Positions 28,321 to 36,859 of a stretch of DNA of 64,000 nucleotides are shown here, in pieces. The DNA comes from Rivularia sp. PCC 7116. Lineage in GTDB: Bacteria; Cyanobacteriota; Cyanobacteriia; Cyanobacteriales; Nostocaceae. The position numbers and the translations under genes were made by a program. Position 1 is the first letter of the stretch, and each line of letters begins with the position of its first letter. The notes beneath the pieces are model-generated. The model saw nothing but the letters and a program-made list of their open reading frames with translations, did no database searches and was not told the DNA's origin. Location: the NCBI RefSeq assembly GCF_000316665.1, contig NC_019678.1:8341001-8405000 (forward strand), given 5' to 3'.

Positions 28321-28686
28321 TTATTAGCTCAAAGATAAAATTTCAAAGGTGTAATATAGTAATATAACTTTTTATTCCCACTCTCCCCAACTCCAAACCA
28401 TGCTCAGGTGAAAAGTTTGTTGAAAAATTGGGGGATATATTACTTTACCAAAATATGCGGTAGAAAAGGTTAAAGCTGCTTTGGAAGAGATTAATTCTTA
28501 AATATTACTTGAATTTTTAAAGGGAATGAAGAATATTTCAGGTTTGCTAAGAATTAAATTGCTCTTCTATTTTAATTGACCAGAGAATATAAGATAATGT
28601 ACGAAAAATATTTACGTATAAATGTAGATATTAAATGTAAATAGCATCAATTCTCTATAACATCAATGAATTTAGGAGTAGCACTA
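28321..28686. other. Gene-free interval with possible gene remnant
   Basis: 366 bases. A frame at about 28426-28500 encodes ITLPKYAVEKVKAALEEINS and a stop, with the look of a protein C-terminus but no start. It may be a decayed gene end. An AGGAG at 28675-28679 serves the next gene. Confidence 0.3.
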
Positions 28687-29088
28687 ATGAGCGAGCATGA
28701 TGAATTTAAGAAATTTCTTCCCGATGAAGGATTTGAAAGTCCACCGATTGTTTACGAAGTTCCTTCCCAAGTCGAAACTCCTTATCAAGAGAGAATACCA
28801 TCAGGTTACGAGCCGATGAGTGAAATAGAACTACGTGGTAGAGCTTACAGAGGATTATCAGGAGGAAGAATTCCTTGGTGGGTGATGATGACAGGCTGGA
28901 TGATTTTTGGAGGTTTCGCTTTTGCTATTTTAATTCCGGCGATCGCCTCACTAGTTTCTGGATCTTGGTTAGCCTCAGTTGCGTTAATACCAGCCTTACT
29001 TATTGCTTCGATTTTCCTCACAATTCTATGGAGAGGAACAAATGCAAAGCTCTCAGTTAGGAAAAATCAAAGTAGTAACAAAAATTAG
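28687..29088 (+). CDS. Conserved-looking two-helix membrane protein
   Basis: 133 residues from ATG 28687, chosen over the ATG 21 bases upstream because AGGAG at 28675-28679 is at good distance. Residues 1-60 are soluble and acidic with many Pro and Tyr; two hydrophobic helices follow at about 77-125, and the tail is basic. No family recognised beyond a likely cyanobacterial membrane protein. Confidence 0.6.
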   Translation: MSEHDEFKKFLPDEGFESPPIVYEVPSQVETPYQERIPSGYEPMSEIELRGRAYRGLSGGRIPWWVMMTGWMIFGGFAFAILIPAIASLVSGSWLASVALIPALLIASIFLTILWRGTNAKLSVRKNQSSNKN

Positions 29089-29686
29089 TTGTAGGTTGGG
29101 TTAAAGGCGCATGATGATTTAATAATTTACCAAAAGTAAAAAAGCGCCGTAACCCAACATCAGTATTTTGCTATAAAAATAAAATTTAACTTTTATCTAT
29201 ACTTGTGACTTCAAAAGTCGCCTTCATAGAAAGCTCTATGAAAGGGCTTGGGGATTAGGGATTAGGGGTTAGGGAACCCCATAATTAAAATTAAGGGTTT
29301 CTAGCAATGGCAAAGTATTTTTTAGCACTGCTTGTCTCAAAATACATCTTGATTGTTGTCCATATTTAAAAATAGGGACTTGTATCCATTTACTGGGCGG
29401 GTTCCTTCCCCATCTCCCACAACCCATCCCCTAACCCCTACCCCAAAGGGGTTTGGTCAAGATTAGCTCCGCTTAAATTAATTGAACTTAGGTTCATATC
29501 AGGTAATTTAATCTCTACAAAATCCCTCTCACCAGCAGCATAACGTTCTAATAATTCCCTTTCTTTTTTTATAAGAGGAGATGAGGGTGAGATTTTAAAT
29601 GTATTGAACTCAACATAAAACCTTTTAATATTGACCTAAAGAAAGAATAATTACAAATACTCATCCTTTTTATTAATCATAAATTA
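29089..29686. other. Gene-free interval upstream of the three-gene cassette
   Basis: 598 bases. 29091-29160 is a GTAGGTTGGGTT/AACCCAAC hairpin repeat. 29248-29275 is a GATTAGGG short tandem repeat, and CCCATCCCCTAACCCC runs lie near 29420. No coding signal was seen; the promoter of the cassette is presumably in the last 100 AT-rich bases. Confidence 0.45.
29091..29160 (+). repeat. GTAGGTTGGGTTAAAGGCGC hairpin repeat, copy 1
   Basis: Left arm GTAGGTTGGGTTAAAGGCGC and right arm GCGCCGTAACCCAACAT can pair around an AT-rich centre. Other copies: 32367-32436 (same orientation) and 61222-61291 (opposite). Possibly used as a 3' end signal. Confidence 0.75.
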
Positions 29687-30757
29687 ATGCTTACTGCTCA
29701 AATAATTGAAGCTTTTAGTCAAAGGATTTCATGGTCTACGATGAGAGTCATTTTAAAGATATGTGACTTACCCGTTGGACGTGGATGGGAACAAACGATT
29801 AAGAAGTTGACAGATGAAGAAAGCGTCAATAATGATATCAGCGCTAAAATTGAGCGGCTAAAAAATTGTTATGAAAATCACTTATTGGTAAATGATAAAG
29901 CATTCAAAATTTATCAGCTTGAAAGAAAAAACATTGATAAATTAATCGCTGCATTTAGAAAATATAAAGCTGCCGATACAGCATTTCATCAAACATATCC
30001 CTACCCACTATCTGATGACAATCTGAAAGAACTTGACTTTACTCAAAAACTAGTTGAAATTAGAAATACAGAAGACGGTTTAGCAGTAATCTTCTGCACA
30101 AAGCGTTTATTTACCGAGCGAAGTCAAATAAATACCGAACAATTGAATGATTGGACTAGAAAAGATTTAGCTGATTATGATAAAATCATTGGTATTAAAG
30201 AACATTACCGGCAATTTTTTGATGTAGTCTTACTGTCAAAAAAGCGAAATACAATAGAAATTAGAGTTGATATTACTGGTAGCTTATCCTTAGAAGACAA
30301 AAGTAAAGCTTTTTTTCAAACGATACAACAATTTAATACTTTATCCGAAAATATTGCGCTGGTAAAAACACCATTACAGCAAAGCATCAACTTCTTTTCG
30401 CTGATAGATAATTTATATGAATCTGACGAAGGGAAAGTCGTAGAATTAGCTTTCATTACCGATGAAGGTTCGACTAAATCTGAAAAAATGCGTAAAGGCT
30501 CGATAGATTTGAGAAACGAAACCTACCATCATGCAGGTAAAAAAGCAGTACACCATATAACTTCCTATCGACTGGCAATTTCATGGAATATTCAGATTTC
30601 CCAAGGAATAAATAGCCAACCAGAACTTTTATTACCAGGGCGCGCTCAAATATTGAGCAATCAAACTCAATATCTTGATGAAGTCTGTATACTAAACTGT
30701 AGCAGCTTAGATGATTATGAATTTGTTGTTGAGAAAATATTTACCTATCTAGAATGA
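29687..30757 (+). CDS. Cassette gene A: unrecognised 356-aa protein
   Basis: 356 residues, no signal or membrane helix. A short helical N-terminal segment (about 1-45, SWSTMRVILKICDLP then GWEQTIKKL) is followed by a Lys/Glu-rich helical stretch (about 50-105). A larger alpha/beta region (about 115-356) includes VDITGSLSLEDKSKAFF and VVELAFITDEGSTKSEKMRKGSIDLRNETYHHAG. I do not recognise a family. It overlaps gene B by ATGA (30754-30757), so translation is coupled. With a winged-helix-like B and a nuclease-like C, it may be the sensor or specificity subunit of a conflict system; that is inference from context. Confidence 0.65.
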   Translation: MLTAQIIEAFSQRISWSTMRVILKICDLPVGRGWEQTIKKLTDEESVNNDISAKIERLKNCYENHLLVNDKAFKIYQLERKNIDKLIAAFRKYKAADTAFHQTYPYPLSDDNLKELDFTQKLVEIRNTEDGLAVIFCTKRLFTERSQINTEQLNDWTRKDLADYDKIIGIKEHYRQFFDVVLLSKKRNTIEIRVDITGSLSLEDKSKAFFQTIQQFNTLSENIALVKTPLQQSINFFSLIDNLYESDEGKVVELAFITDEGSTKSEKMRKGSIDLRNETYHHAGKKAVHHITSYRLAISWNIQISQGINSQPELLLPGRAQILSNQTQYLDEVCILNCSSLDDYEFVVEKIFTYLE

Positions 30758-31164
30758 TTGTAATTAGCAAGCAACAAATTATAGAACAAATTCATCAAGA
30801 CTGGTTGCAACAGCCTCAGTCAGAAATTTGTATTGCAATACTTGACTATCTAGTTCGCAGTAATTTGCAACATCTTACACATATTACCTATGGTAGTCTG
30901 CGAAAAGTTGTAGGAAAAGCTTACGATAATCGAGATTTATTAGCCGCAATACAATATTTATGCGGTGAGAGAACGCATCTACTTAAAACAAAATTTGAAT
31001 TAATAGATGACGGCAATTATTTTGATATTTCTGATGATGAAATGATTGAAGCTCGTGAAACCGGACAGCTTCTGCATCCAGAAACAAGAAAATTAATTAC
31101 TAATTTTGAAGACAAAGTTTTTATATACTTTCAACCGAGTTCTGTAGTAAAAAACCTTGCTTAA
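30754..31164 (+). CDS. Cassette gene B: small winged-helix-like protein
   Basis: 136 residues. Helices at about 5-35 and 45-75 (ITYGSLRKVVGKAYDNRDLLAAIQYLCG) and a following strand pair (LLKTKFELIDDGNYFDIS) suggest a winged helix fold. The acidic/His C-terminal part has no known motif. Its start codon overlaps the stop of gene A and its stop is 5 bases before gene C, so all three are one transcript. It could be the DNA-binding or adaptor part of the cassette. Confidence 0.65.
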   Translation: MIVISKQQIIEQIHQDWLQQPQSEICIAILDYLVRSNLQHLTHITYGSLRKVVGKAYDNRDLLAAIQYLCGERTHLLKTKFELIDDGNYFDISDDEMIEARETGQLLHPETRKLITNFEDKVFIYFQPSSVVKNLA

Positions 31165-31169
31165 CAAGA

Positions 31170-31823
31170 ATGGATATTGAAAATTTAAGTTTACGCGAAC
31201 TACAGAATTTAGAGCAACACATACCGGGATTAGGTCGCTTTCCATCCAGGTTTTTAGTTACTAATTATAATAAATTCATTGAACTACTCTACGAAGATAT
31301 TGACGACATCATCTATCAAATCCAAGAAAATCCTGAACTGCGTCAAAAGGATAGCGAAGATAGATTAACAATAGATATTAGAGATCAACTGCGTCGTTTG
31401 GGATACGATGCCTCCCATGACTCAAAATTTGGAGGTCATGCAGACCTTTTAGTTAAAAAAGGTAATTTTACATGGATTGGAGAAGCCAAAATCCATAGCT
31501 CTTACAATTACTTATGGGAAGGTTTCCTACAGTTAACTACTCGATATTCTACAGGTGATTTCAATCAAAGAGATGGTGGCATTTTCATTTACATTCGTCA
31601 GAAAAATGCTAGTGCGATTATTGAGAAGTGGAAAAATCATCTATTGAGTAAAGAATTGCCCGATTACACTTATGAAGCGTGTGAGAATAGAGAACTTTCT
31701 TTTTTCTCAACCCATAAACATGAAGGCTCTGGTAAAGATTTTAGAATAAAGTATATTCCGGTAATTCTCTATTTTCAACCGCAAGATAACAGTGGAAGAA
31801 GTAAAAGTGAGAAAAAGATTTGA
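31170..31823 (+). CDS. Cassette gene C: predicted PD-(D/E)XK-like nuclease
   Basis: 217 residues. Residues 60-125 carry a restriction-endonuclease-like core: Glu63-Asp64 in a helix (DSEDRLTIDIRDQLRRLGY), then HADLLV with Asp92, then WIGEAKI with Glu105 and Lys107, and a helix with QLTTRY (Gln121). This D-x(12)-E-x-K spacing with a preceding acidic helix fits the PD-(D/E)XK superfamily. The N-terminal 55 residues and the C-terminal 70 are unassigned. Last gene of the cassette; nothing on this strand follows closely. No methyltransferase is nearby, so it is not a simple restriction system. Confidence 0.7.
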   Translation: MDIENLSLRELQNLEQHIPGLGRFPSRFLVTNYNKFIELLYEDIDDIIYQIQENPELRQKDSEDRLTIDIRDQLRRLGYDASHDSKFGGHADLLVKKGNFTWIGEAKIHSSYNYLWEGFLQLTTRYSTGDFNQRDGGIFIYIRQKNASAIIEKWKNHLLSKELPDYTYEACENRELSFFSTHKHEGSGKDFRIKYIPVILYFQPQDNSGRSKSEKKI

Positions 31824-31884
31824 TTTTGATAATTCTTTGTTTCATTAGCGATGTTGATTTACACATCAAATAAAGATTCTCTTC

Positions 31885-32208
31885 TCAGCAATAACAGCCT
31901 ACATCTTCGCCACAATCATCAGCTAAATAGCAAAGCGCTCTAAACCGCAAACCAATTATTTCCTCATACAGGGGATTAAGTTTGCATAAGGGTGGAATAT
32001 GTAAAATAGTGCGTCCAAAGAAACAAATATCTCGCTCAAAAGGGCACTGCGTAGGAATCATCCGGCAAATAAAATGAGCTAGCGCAACGTTATTAATCTC
32101 TAGATTATTCAGCCACTGACGTATAGGATATAACCCATCGAACCAAGGCATTTGAGGCTTAATTGAAGTAAAAGTGGTTTGAGGAGTACGTCTGATTAGA
32201 TTTAACAT
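31885..32208 (-). CDS. Mo-dependent nitrogenase C-terminal domain protein
   Basis: 107 residues from ATG 32208 (a TTG four codons earlier is not needed). The conserved block of the cyanobacterial Mo-nitrogenase_C family is complete: FICRMIPTQCPFERDI, FFGRTILHIPPLCKLNPLYEE, LRFRALCYLADDCGEDV. Five Cys with Pro suggest metal or redox binding. The family is named from a fusion but mostly occurs as such short stand-alone proteins; no nif gene is in this window, so a direct role in nitrogenase is not shown. Confidence 0.82.
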   Translation of the reverse strand: MLNLIRRTPQTTFTSIKPQMPWFDGLYPIRQWLNNLEINNVALAHFICRMIPTQCPFERDICFFGRTILHIPPLCKLNPLYEEIIGLRFRALCYLADDCGEDVGCYC

Positions 32209-32584
32209 TGCTCTATCCAAATGTGTTTAACTTTTAACCTATATCTGTAGTCTAAGCATAAGCTCAGCAAATGTAAATACTTGCTTGATATAAAATACAT
32301 TTATAGCATATAAGCAAAACTTAACTTTGGTTTTACGAACATAGCCTAAGCTTATGAAGATTTCATGTAGGTTGGGTTAAAGGCGCACGAAGAATTAATA
32401 GTTCACGAAAAGTACACACGCGCCGTAACCCAACATCAAAGTAATGGTTTTTAGTAACTATGTATTGAATCTTAATTTGAATTGTTTGGTTTTCTCGATT
32501 GTGTTGGGTTTTGTTCTTCAACCCAACCTACTCACTACTCACCACTTAGGAGTATTTCACAATTAATTGAGACGACTTAAAATT
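32209..32584. other. Gene-free interval of repeats
   Basis: 376 bases. 32367-32436 is a copy of the GTAGGTTGGGTT hairpin repeat and about 32499-32531 is another GTTGGGTT...AACCCAACC hairpin. No coding signal. Confidence 0.5.
32367..32436 (+). repeat. GTAGGTTGGGTTAAAGGCGC hairpin repeat, copy 2
   Basis: Same length (70 bp) and arms as 29091-29160, with a different central spacer. Confidence 0.75.
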
Positions 32585-34195
32585 TTACCGATTTAATAAA
32601 ATTTCCGTACATTCTAAAACCTTTTCTTCATTATAAGGTTTTGTAAAATATCCTTGAATATCTAAATTCTTTCTAAATTCATTTCTTTTTCTATCAACAC
32701 CCCTAGAAGTCACGATCGCAAAAGGAATATTTTTCAACCGAGAATCTTGTTTCAATCGTTCACGCAGTTCAAAACCAGTCATTCTTGGCATTTCTATATC
32801 GCACCAAATCACATCACATTCAATTCCTTGTTGTAATTTATCTAATGCTTCTTTTCCATCTCTGGCTGTTTCGACGTAATAACCAGCTTTGCTAAAATAC
32901 ATCGATAATAATTCTCGAACGGTTATTGAATCATCAACAATTAAAACGGTTGATGGTATTCTCCTATTTAATATCGCCGACTTTGCTAAACCTTGTTTTC
33001 CATCCAAAAATTCAAAAACTTTCAAAACAATTTGCGCGATCGCAATTCCGACTTCTTCTGGATTTTCTTCTCGTCGTCCCAATTTTTCCCATAGCTCCAC
33101 TGGTATACAATCGGGACAGTCTATTTCTGTATAAAGTTCTTCAGCAAAACCACCACTTCTCCCCACAGGAATCACAACTGCACCCATCTGCAAAGCACGT
33201 CGCGCTTCGTGTTCGGAACCAGGACCTCCTTCTATAAGTAAATATACGTTAGCTATTCGTGCTAAAATTTCTCGGCGTTCTCTGTAATCGACACCACCAT
33301 AAAGGTTGTGACCATAATCCCAAGGCTGATAACCCTGGGGTTGAAGGTGAAATACTTTATTAGTTGAAAAGCTCCGGGAAACTGCTTCTGGTATGCCTGA
33401 AACTCCCCCAGTCAGCATTACTAAATCATCAATTTTTGCTAAATATCGTCCCGCAGCCTTGCAAATAGCTTTGCTGCTGTCTCCCCAAAATGATGTACTA
33501 CCTATTACAGCTAGTTTTGGAGAATCGGTTATCTGAGTCAATAATTCTTGAGCAATCTTTTGGTATTTGGGATTTACTGTTTGGTTCGATGGTAAATAAC
33601 TTATTTTATCCTGAGTAGCTGAAAATGAATTTTGCATCAATTGAGTTATTTGAGGGTGTTTCAATTGATCTTGATATTCTTCGTAATCTTCCGATTGATA
33701 ACAAACTATTTTTACCTGCATCGGTAACGGATGCTCTGCCAAATATGAAATAATTTCCTTAAGAGCAATTCTTGCAGCCCAATCTTTAGGAAATCCCCGC
33801 AATCTCGTTCCAATACAGGGAAATGCTAAAGTCTGAATTTGATTTTCTGCTGCTATTTCCAAGCAGTTACGGTAACACACCCGTAATTCCTCCCCCGACT
33901 CTTGGCTGCGTTCTTTTTGCCAAATAGGGGCACAGGTATGAATTACATGAGATGATAGCAGACGAAATCCAGGAGTAATAATAGCTTTACTCACATCCAA
34001 CCATTTAACACTACTAACAGCCCTTCTGAGATTTTCACCTGCCGCACGGTGAATATTACTACACAATCCCGCAGCAATAAGAACGTTATTGGTAGGATTA
34101 ACTATCGCATCCACAGATTGAGTAATTAAATCCCCTTTGATAATGGATAAGCGATTTCTTAATTTATTATTTATCGGTAGATTGATTGAAGTCAT
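32585..34195 (-). CDS. Macro domain - SLOG/LOG-like - receiver fusion protein
   Basis: 536 residues from ATG 34195; longer starts up to 34330 would overlap the upstream gene. Three domains are visible. Macro domain at about 14-170: GDLITQSVDAIVNPTN (Asp22, Asn33, Asn36), IHRAAGENL, and FPCIGTRLRGFP. SLOG/LOG-like Rossmann domain at about 212-395: LAVIGSTSFWG, LTGGVSGIPEAVS, GGPGSEHEARRAL (variant of the PGGxGTxxE motif). Receiver at about 415-535: Asp421-Asp422, Asp466 in CDIEMP, Lys519 in FTKP. Macro and SLOG domains bind or process ADP-ribose and nucleotide ligands, so a phosphorylation-controlled nucleotide signal handler is a reasonable inference. The GGGV loop of typical macro domains is altered (AAGLCSN). 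Confidence 0.8.
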   Translation of the reverse strand: MTSINLPINNKLRNRLSIIKGDLITQSVDAIVNPTNNVLIAAGLCSNIHRAAGENLRRAVSSVKWLDVSKAIITPGFRLLSSHVIHTCAPIWQKERSQESGEELRVCYRNCLEIAAENQIQTLAFPCIGTRLRGFPKDWAARIALKEIISYLAEHPLPMQVKIVCYQSEDYEEYQDQLKHPQITQLMQNSFSATQDKISYLPSNQTVNPKYQKIAQELLTQITDSPKLAVIGSTSFWGDSSKAICKAAGRYLAKIDDLVMLTGGVSGIPEAVSRSFSTNKVFHLQPQGYQPWDYGHNLYGGVDYRERREILARIANVYLLIEGGPGSEHEARRALQMGAVVIPVGRSGGFAEELYTEIDCPDCIPVELWEKLGRREENPEEVGIAIAQIVLKVFEFLDGKQGLAKSAILNRRIPSTVLIVDDSITVRELLSMYFSKAGYYVETARDGKEALDKLQQGIECDVIWCDIEMPRMTGFELRERLKQDSRLKNIPFAIVTSRGVDRKRNEFRKNLDIQGYFTKPYNEEKVLECTEILLNR

Positions 34196-34211
34196 AGCAC
34201 AAACATGAAAT

Positions 34212-34484
34212 TTAGGGTTTTGGTTGGTTTGTGATTTCAACATCGGCAAAAAATTGCTTTTTTCCGATGATTTGCTGATTTTCAGCAATTTCCTTCGCCG
34301 TGTGGAATGTAAACTTACGCTCCTCTCCACTTTGATTCCAAGCTGCTTGGAGTTGGGAATGAGGAAATTTTCCGTTAATAAATAGCATCATCAGCAATTT
34401 CCATCTTGTCTGGAGATAATGTGTTTCACCAACATAAAGTTTTAAGTTAGCAATATTGACAACTGCAAAGATTCCCGATTTCAT
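34212..34484 (-). CDS. Small GIY-YIG-like domain protein
   Basis: 90 residues. GIF (4-6), YVG (17-19) and Arg27 align with the GIY, YIG and catalytic Arg of GIY-YIG nucleases, and LQAAWNQSGEERKFTFHTAKEI matches the usual second helix-strand unit. The catalytic Glu region is not clear, so nuclease activity is uncertain. It ends 16 bases before the macro-SLOG-receiver gene and is likely its operon partner. Confidence 0.6.
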   Translation of the reverse strand: MKSGIFAVVNIANLKLYVGETHYLQTRWKLLMMLFINGKFPHSQLQAAWNQSGEERKFTFHTAKEIAENQQIIGKKQFFADVEITNQPKP

Positions 34485-34582
34485 CTCTCTAATGGTTTGC
34501 TCGGTATGATGCTTTGAGTTTATTGTTCCCAGTTTTTATCAAAAATTAGCCGCAAGTCTTTAAAATTTAAATTTTTCTCAAA

Positions 34583-35164
34583 CTAATCCAACCACTTTTC
34601 AATAAACCAATCAATCACCATGATTAACTTTTCTTCTTCTGGTTCAAAATATTTCTCTGTAGTCGCCACTGGAAAAAAGTAACCAATAGAATGTAAAAAT
34701 ACTTCTGTATCGCGCTCTAAATTATCTATTTTGAATATATTATTGACAATTCCTTCTACTAAAATTTTTGAGACATTTTGTCGAGTCGAAATCTCTTGCT
34801 GTTTCAATAAATCTGGTTTTAATTTAATTACAGCACGAGCTAATTCGGCTGCATAAGAACCGCCATTTCTTGTTTCCTGAGATTCACGGAAGCGACATAT
34901 AATATAAGCTTTAAGCTTTTCTTGTGGAGACTTGGAAGAATTTAAAATTTTCTGTGTATATGCTATATGTTGTTGTGCTTGAGCTTCAATGCTTGCAATT
35001 AAAATATCATTCTTATTCTTAAAATATAAATACAGCGTCCCCACAGCAATACCTGCATCTTTAGCAATTTCTTGCATTTTTGTTTTCTGAATTCCGTATT
35101 TACGGAGACGCTGTTTAGCTGCATTCAAGATTGCTTCTCTCTTTTGCGGATCGAGTTTTTGCAT
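34583..35164 (-). CDS. TetR family transcriptional regulator
   Basis: 193 residues. N-terminal HTH at about 8-55 (KREAILNAAKQRLRKYG, MQEIAKDAGIAVGTLYLYFKNKNDI) is the classic TetR DNA-binding domain; the rest is the helical ligand/dimer domain. It starts 6 bases after the P450 stop on the same strand, so it is co-transcribed and probably autoregulates the pair through the inverted repeat at 36548-36578. Confidence 0.9.
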   Translation of the reverse strand: MQKLDPQKREAILNAAKQRLRKYGIQKTKMQEIAKDAGIAVGTLYLYFKNKNDILIASIEAQAQQHIAYTQKILNSSKSPQEKLKAYIICRFRESQETRNGGSYAAELARAVIKLKPDLLKQQEISTRQNVSKILVEGIVNNIFKIDNLERDTEVFLHSIGYFFPVATTEKYFEPEEEKLIMVIDWFIEKWLD

Positions 35165-35170
35165 TTGAGA

Positions 35171-36529
35171 CTAATTTCGTTTCCAGACTTTTACTTTAAT
35201 CCCATTTTTAGGACGTAATGTAAAAGTTGGATCGATTTCTATATTTTGATTTGGCAATAACTCTAACTTAAATCGCTGACTAACTAAAGCAATAATAATT
35301 GTCGCTTCCATGAGTGCAAAATTTTGACCTATACAAATTCTTTTTCCTCCACCAAAGGGGAAATAAGCAAACTTTGGTCTTTGATTTACTTTCTCCGGTA
35401 AAAAATTATCTGGGTTAAATCCGAGGGGATTTTCCCAAAATTCGGGATGACGATGAATCATAAATGCTCCTACAGTGACAATAGAATTTTTAGCAATCAG
35501 GTAGCCATTTATTTCGTCATCTTGTCTAGGAGTTCTTACCATTCCCCAAGCTGGAGGATATAAACGTAAGGTTTCGTCAAATATTCTTCGGGTATATTCT
35601 AGTTGGGGCAATTTTTCAAAGCTGAGATTACTACCATTCAAAACTGTTCGTAATTCACTCTGTAGATTTTCAGCAATATCTGGATTTTCTGCTAATAAAT
35701 ACCAAGTCCAAGCTAAACTAGATGCAGCAGTTTCATGTCCTGCAACTAATAAAGTTATTGCTTCATTGTGCAGTTGTCTATCGCTCATCCCTTCTCCCGT
35801 CTCTTCGTCTCTTGCGGACATCAACATCGAGAGTAGATCGTTTCTTTCACTAGGATTCTGACGACGAGAATTGATAATATCTAAAACTAAATTATCTAAA
35901 GTTTGTTTAGCCCTAATAAACCGCCGATTTCGTAATGTTGGCATCCACAGTGGTTCCGTCCATAAATTATTAATCTTGTAATTAACAAACTCATATCCAG
36001 TCCGAAAAGCTTTACCTAAAATGCTATCTTCATCGCTAATATCTATACTAAATAAAGTATTTCCGGCAATTTTCAACGTCAGGCGTAGCGTTTCTTCAGC
36101 AATATCAATTACTTCACCATCGGTTTTATTTTCCCATTCTTTTATAAAAGATTCGGTACAGCTAACCATCACATCAGCTAAATTTGCTAGCTGCTTCATA
36201 TGAAAAGCTGGCTGCATTAATCTACGATCTTTCAGCCAGGAATCTCCTTCACTGGTAAGAATACTTTCACCCATCATTAAATTTAAAGGCTTATTTAGCA
36301 TGTCGGGTTTTGCGTAAAGCTCTTGATGGGTAAATAAAACATGTTCTGCATAACTTGGATGAGCGAGCAAATGTGCTGAATAATTTGGCATTATTGGCAA
36401 CCGTACAATATCCCCGTACTCCTTCCACATCCTGTTGTAGAAGTTGAGAACATTCTGCTGAATTTCTTTGGAATTGAACAGCAGATAACCGGGTTTTGTA
36501 GGTAATGATTTACGGGTTTGTAGAACCAT
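35171..36529 (-). CDS. Cytochrome P450
   Basis: 452 residues from ATG 36529, which has GAGG at 36537-36540 on the coding strand; an ATG four codons upstream is less likely. I-helix oxygen motif AGHETAASSL, ExxR in DETLRLYPP, and heme-binding FPFGGGKRICIGQNFA with Cys399. No membrane anchor, so soluble. The sequence is of the cyanobacterial CYP110-like type, whose members oxidise alkanes, fatty acids or terpenes. Paired with a TetR gene downstream, which suggests induction by its substrate. Confidence 0.9.
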   Translation of the reverse strand: MVLQTRKSLPTKPGYLLFNSKEIQQNVLNFYNRMWKEYGDIVRLPIMPNYSAHLLAHPSYAEHVLFTHQELYAKPDMLNKPLNLMMGESILTSEGDSWLKDRRLMQPAFHMKQLANLADVMVSCTESFIKEWENKTDGEVIDIAEETLRLTLKIAGNTLFSIDISDEDSILGKAFRTGYEFVNYKINNLWTEPLWMPTLRNRRFIRAKQTLDNLVLDIINSRRQNPSERNDLLSMLMSARDEETGEGMSDRQLHNEAITLLVAGHETAASSLAWTWYLLAENPDIAENLQSELRTVLNGSNLSFEKLPQLEYTRRIFDETLRLYPPAWGMVRTPRQDDEINGYLIAKNSIVTVGAFMIHRHPEFWENPLGFNPDNFLPEKVNQRPKFAYFPFGGGKRICIGQNFALMEATIIIALVSQRFKLELLPNQNIEIDPTFTLRPKNGIKVKVWKRN

Positions 36530-36859
36530 AAGACACCTCAAAATTCAATAATGAATATTTTTGCATATTATTCATTATAGCTAATTGAATTTATGTTGCG
36601 TAAATAACATTTCTGAAGATAAGAAAATTTAGGTCAAAAAGGTCATAAAAATATAAGTTATGGTTAGAGGAAAGTTACGAACTACTGTCAATCAGTATTT
36701 ATAATTCATTTTTTTTATATTGCACTATATAAACTTTTATCTTCGGAGGTAGAACCAATAATTTAGATTTGATTCAATAGTTAGATGTAGGATTAGATAT
36801 ATGATGAAAAAATTAAATGACAAATTTATCAGTGTAAAATAAATCGACGAGTATTTATT
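36530..36859. other. Gene-free interval, divergent P450/SLH promoters
   Basis: 330 AT-rich bases. The only clear element is the inverted repeat at 36548-36578. Promoter boxes for the SLH gene cannot be fixed with confidence. Confidence 0.4.
36548..36578. promoter_or_regulatory. Candidate TetR operator upstream of the P450 gene
   Basis: A perfect 10-bp inverted repeat ATAATGAATA (36548-36557) / TATTCATTAT (36569-36578) with an 11-base spacer lies just upstream of the P450 start. Half-site centres are 21 bases apart, two helical turns, as expected for a TetR dimer pair or one long site. It is inference that the adjacent TetR binds here. Confidence 0.55.

Noticed and set aside
28426-28500. Possible gene end ITLPKYAVEKVKAALEEINS
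   Set aside because: No start or upstream coding region; recorded only as a possible remnant.
31885-32208. Evidence for a nif cluster
   Set aside because: The Mo-nitrogenase C-terminal family is mostly stand-alone and no nif gene is present in the window.
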